Assembly: GCA_013822735.1 (NCBI GenBank)
Contig: PNKZ01000026.1
Coordinates: 1-64,000, forward strand
DNA length: 64,000 bases
Direction: 5' to 3'
From: Pirellula sp.
GTDB taxonomy: Bacteria > Planctomycetota > Planctomycetia > Pirellulales > PNKZ01
This document shows positions 63,184-64,000 of this stretch, piece after piece; the stretch's first letter is position 1; each line of letters starts with the position of its first letter. The notes under the pieces were generated by a model that had not been told where the DNA came from, made no database searches, and saw nothing but the letters and a program-made list of their open reading frames with translations. The position numbers and the translations under genes were made by a program.

Positions 63184-63584
63184 TAGGTCTCGGAATCTCA
63201 GGGCAACGAAGAACAGACGAGATTGGAGCCCACAATATCGGACGAAATCTCTAACGGGTCAAATCTCGCAACGGACGTGCGAGATGTCTCGACCGATTGA
63301 GCGAATGTCGCTGTAAAAAGAGCAGAGCGAACGGATACGCGACGACTAAACAGAACCCAGTGGCCGAAAATCCCCTCTCCACCCCGCGGCAGCCCCAGAC
63401 TAAGGCCGCCTAAAAAGTAGAATGCCCGTTTTCTCCGATGGGCCAAAGAACCGGCTGCCGCTTTAGCAATTGCCACTCTGCGGCGGCCCGTGGCCTTCGA
63501 CCGGTCCGCAGGGAATGCTCCCCGCTTCGGTCGCGTTGCCTTTGCTTACCTTCCCGCGTGCCGATTCAAGCGCCTGGCGAAGTG
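63184..63584. other. Intergenic, degraded
   Basis: No convincing gene. It separates the sulfatase fragment from the IS66 fragment. Confidence 0.35.
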
Positions 63585-64000
63585 AAGTGCAGGCAGGGCC
63601 GAATCTGGACCTACATCGGCGATCGCGACCATCCCTACATCGTCTTCGACTACACGCCGGACCGGACCCGGGCCGGACCGACCAACTGGCTTCGTTACTA
63701 CAACGGATTCTTGCAGGCCGACGCTTACGGCGGATACGACGGGATCTTTCACGGCGAAGGGGCGATCGAAGTCGCCTGCTGGGCCCATGCGCGCCGCAAG
63801 TTCTTCGAGGCCAAGGAGACCGACGGCAAGCGGGCCGCCGCGATGCTGACGTTCGTTCGCGACCTGTACGCGATTGAAGACGACGCCAAGTCGCTCACCG
63901 ACGAGGAACTGCGTGCCATGCGCCAAGCGCGGTGCGTACCGATTCTGGCCGAGATCAAGACCTGGCTCGACCGCGAGCGCGACGTCGTGCTACCCCGCAG
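63585..64000 (+). mobile_element. IS66-type transposase fragment (runs off window)
   Basis: An open frame to the window end encodes the IS66 transposase core: GRIWTYIGDRDHPYIVFDY, GFLQADAYGGYDGI and VACWAHARRKFFEA. The N-terminal part is absent or frameshifted upstream, so this copy may be incomplete; its C terminus lies beyond the window. Confidence 0.85.

Noticed and set aside
1-64000. CRISPR array, tRNA, rRNA
   Set aside because: No regularly spaced direct repeats and no cloverleaf or rRNA-like sequence were noticed when reading both strands.

Overview
The window looks like a chromosomal segment of a planctomycete (Pirellulales/Gemmatales-type). Evidence: high-GC DNA, two intact formylglycine-type sulfatases plus sulfatase scraps, a PQQ-propeller protein, an SHD1-domain protein, and several small proteins of a kind I associate with Planctomycetes. 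Species cannot be read from the sequence. No rRNA, tRNA or CRISPR array was seen.

Layout. (1) 1-5.4 kb: ordinary chromosome (small hypotheticals, VOC protein, SRPBCC protein, PQQ propeller, sulfatase). (2) 5.5-19.6 kb: a mobile-element-like island. It holds two tandem paralogous tyrosine recombinases, a helix-turn-helix protein, a multi-hairpin RNA candidate ending in an intrinsic terminator (9611-9821), a 382-aa membrane protein, a large serine recombinase with an unusual active site, a GP88-family protein, and a compact ubiquitin-like conjugation cassette at 15358-17880. The cassette has a ThiS/MoaD-like modifier, an E2-like enzyme fused to a 20-cysteine RING-like tail, a JAB/JAMM peptidase and a ThiF/E1-like adenylating enzyme. 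This is the most exciting content of the window. (3) 18.5-29 kb: DUF2726 nuclease-like protein, secreted repeat protein, lipoprotein thermonuclease, SHD1 protein, DUF350 protein, a TerY-P-type triad (vWA, PP2C, Ser/Thr kinase) and small unknowns. (4) 29-40 kb: a minus-strand defence-like block with a zinc-binding protein, HEPN/AbiU2-like protein, SRAP peptidase, HExxH protease, Shedu-like nuclease and a 1434-aa NACHT-type NTPase with a C-terminal PD-(D/E)xK nuclease, punctuated by dead transposase and integrase scraps. (5) 41.3-57.8 kb: a sulfatase, then two RND efflux systems, each with its own TetR regulator, sharing an operator motif GAC-N-GAC-N2-GTC-N-GTC. (6) 57.8-64 kb: IS630, IS5 and IS66 remnants around a membrane protein, a MarR-YceI operon and broken sulfatase/oxidoreductase pieces.

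How it works together (inference). The E1-like enzyme would adenylate the small modifier, the E2-like cysteine would carry it, the Cys-rich tail could act as an in-cis E3, and the JAB peptidase would process or remove it. A strong terminator between the modifier gene and the enzyme genes would keep modifier in excess. The TerY-P triad, HEPN, Shedu and NACHT-nuclease genes suggest the stretch from 5.5 to 41 kb is a composite genomic/defence island. The RND block looks like drug or metal efflux under local TetR repression.
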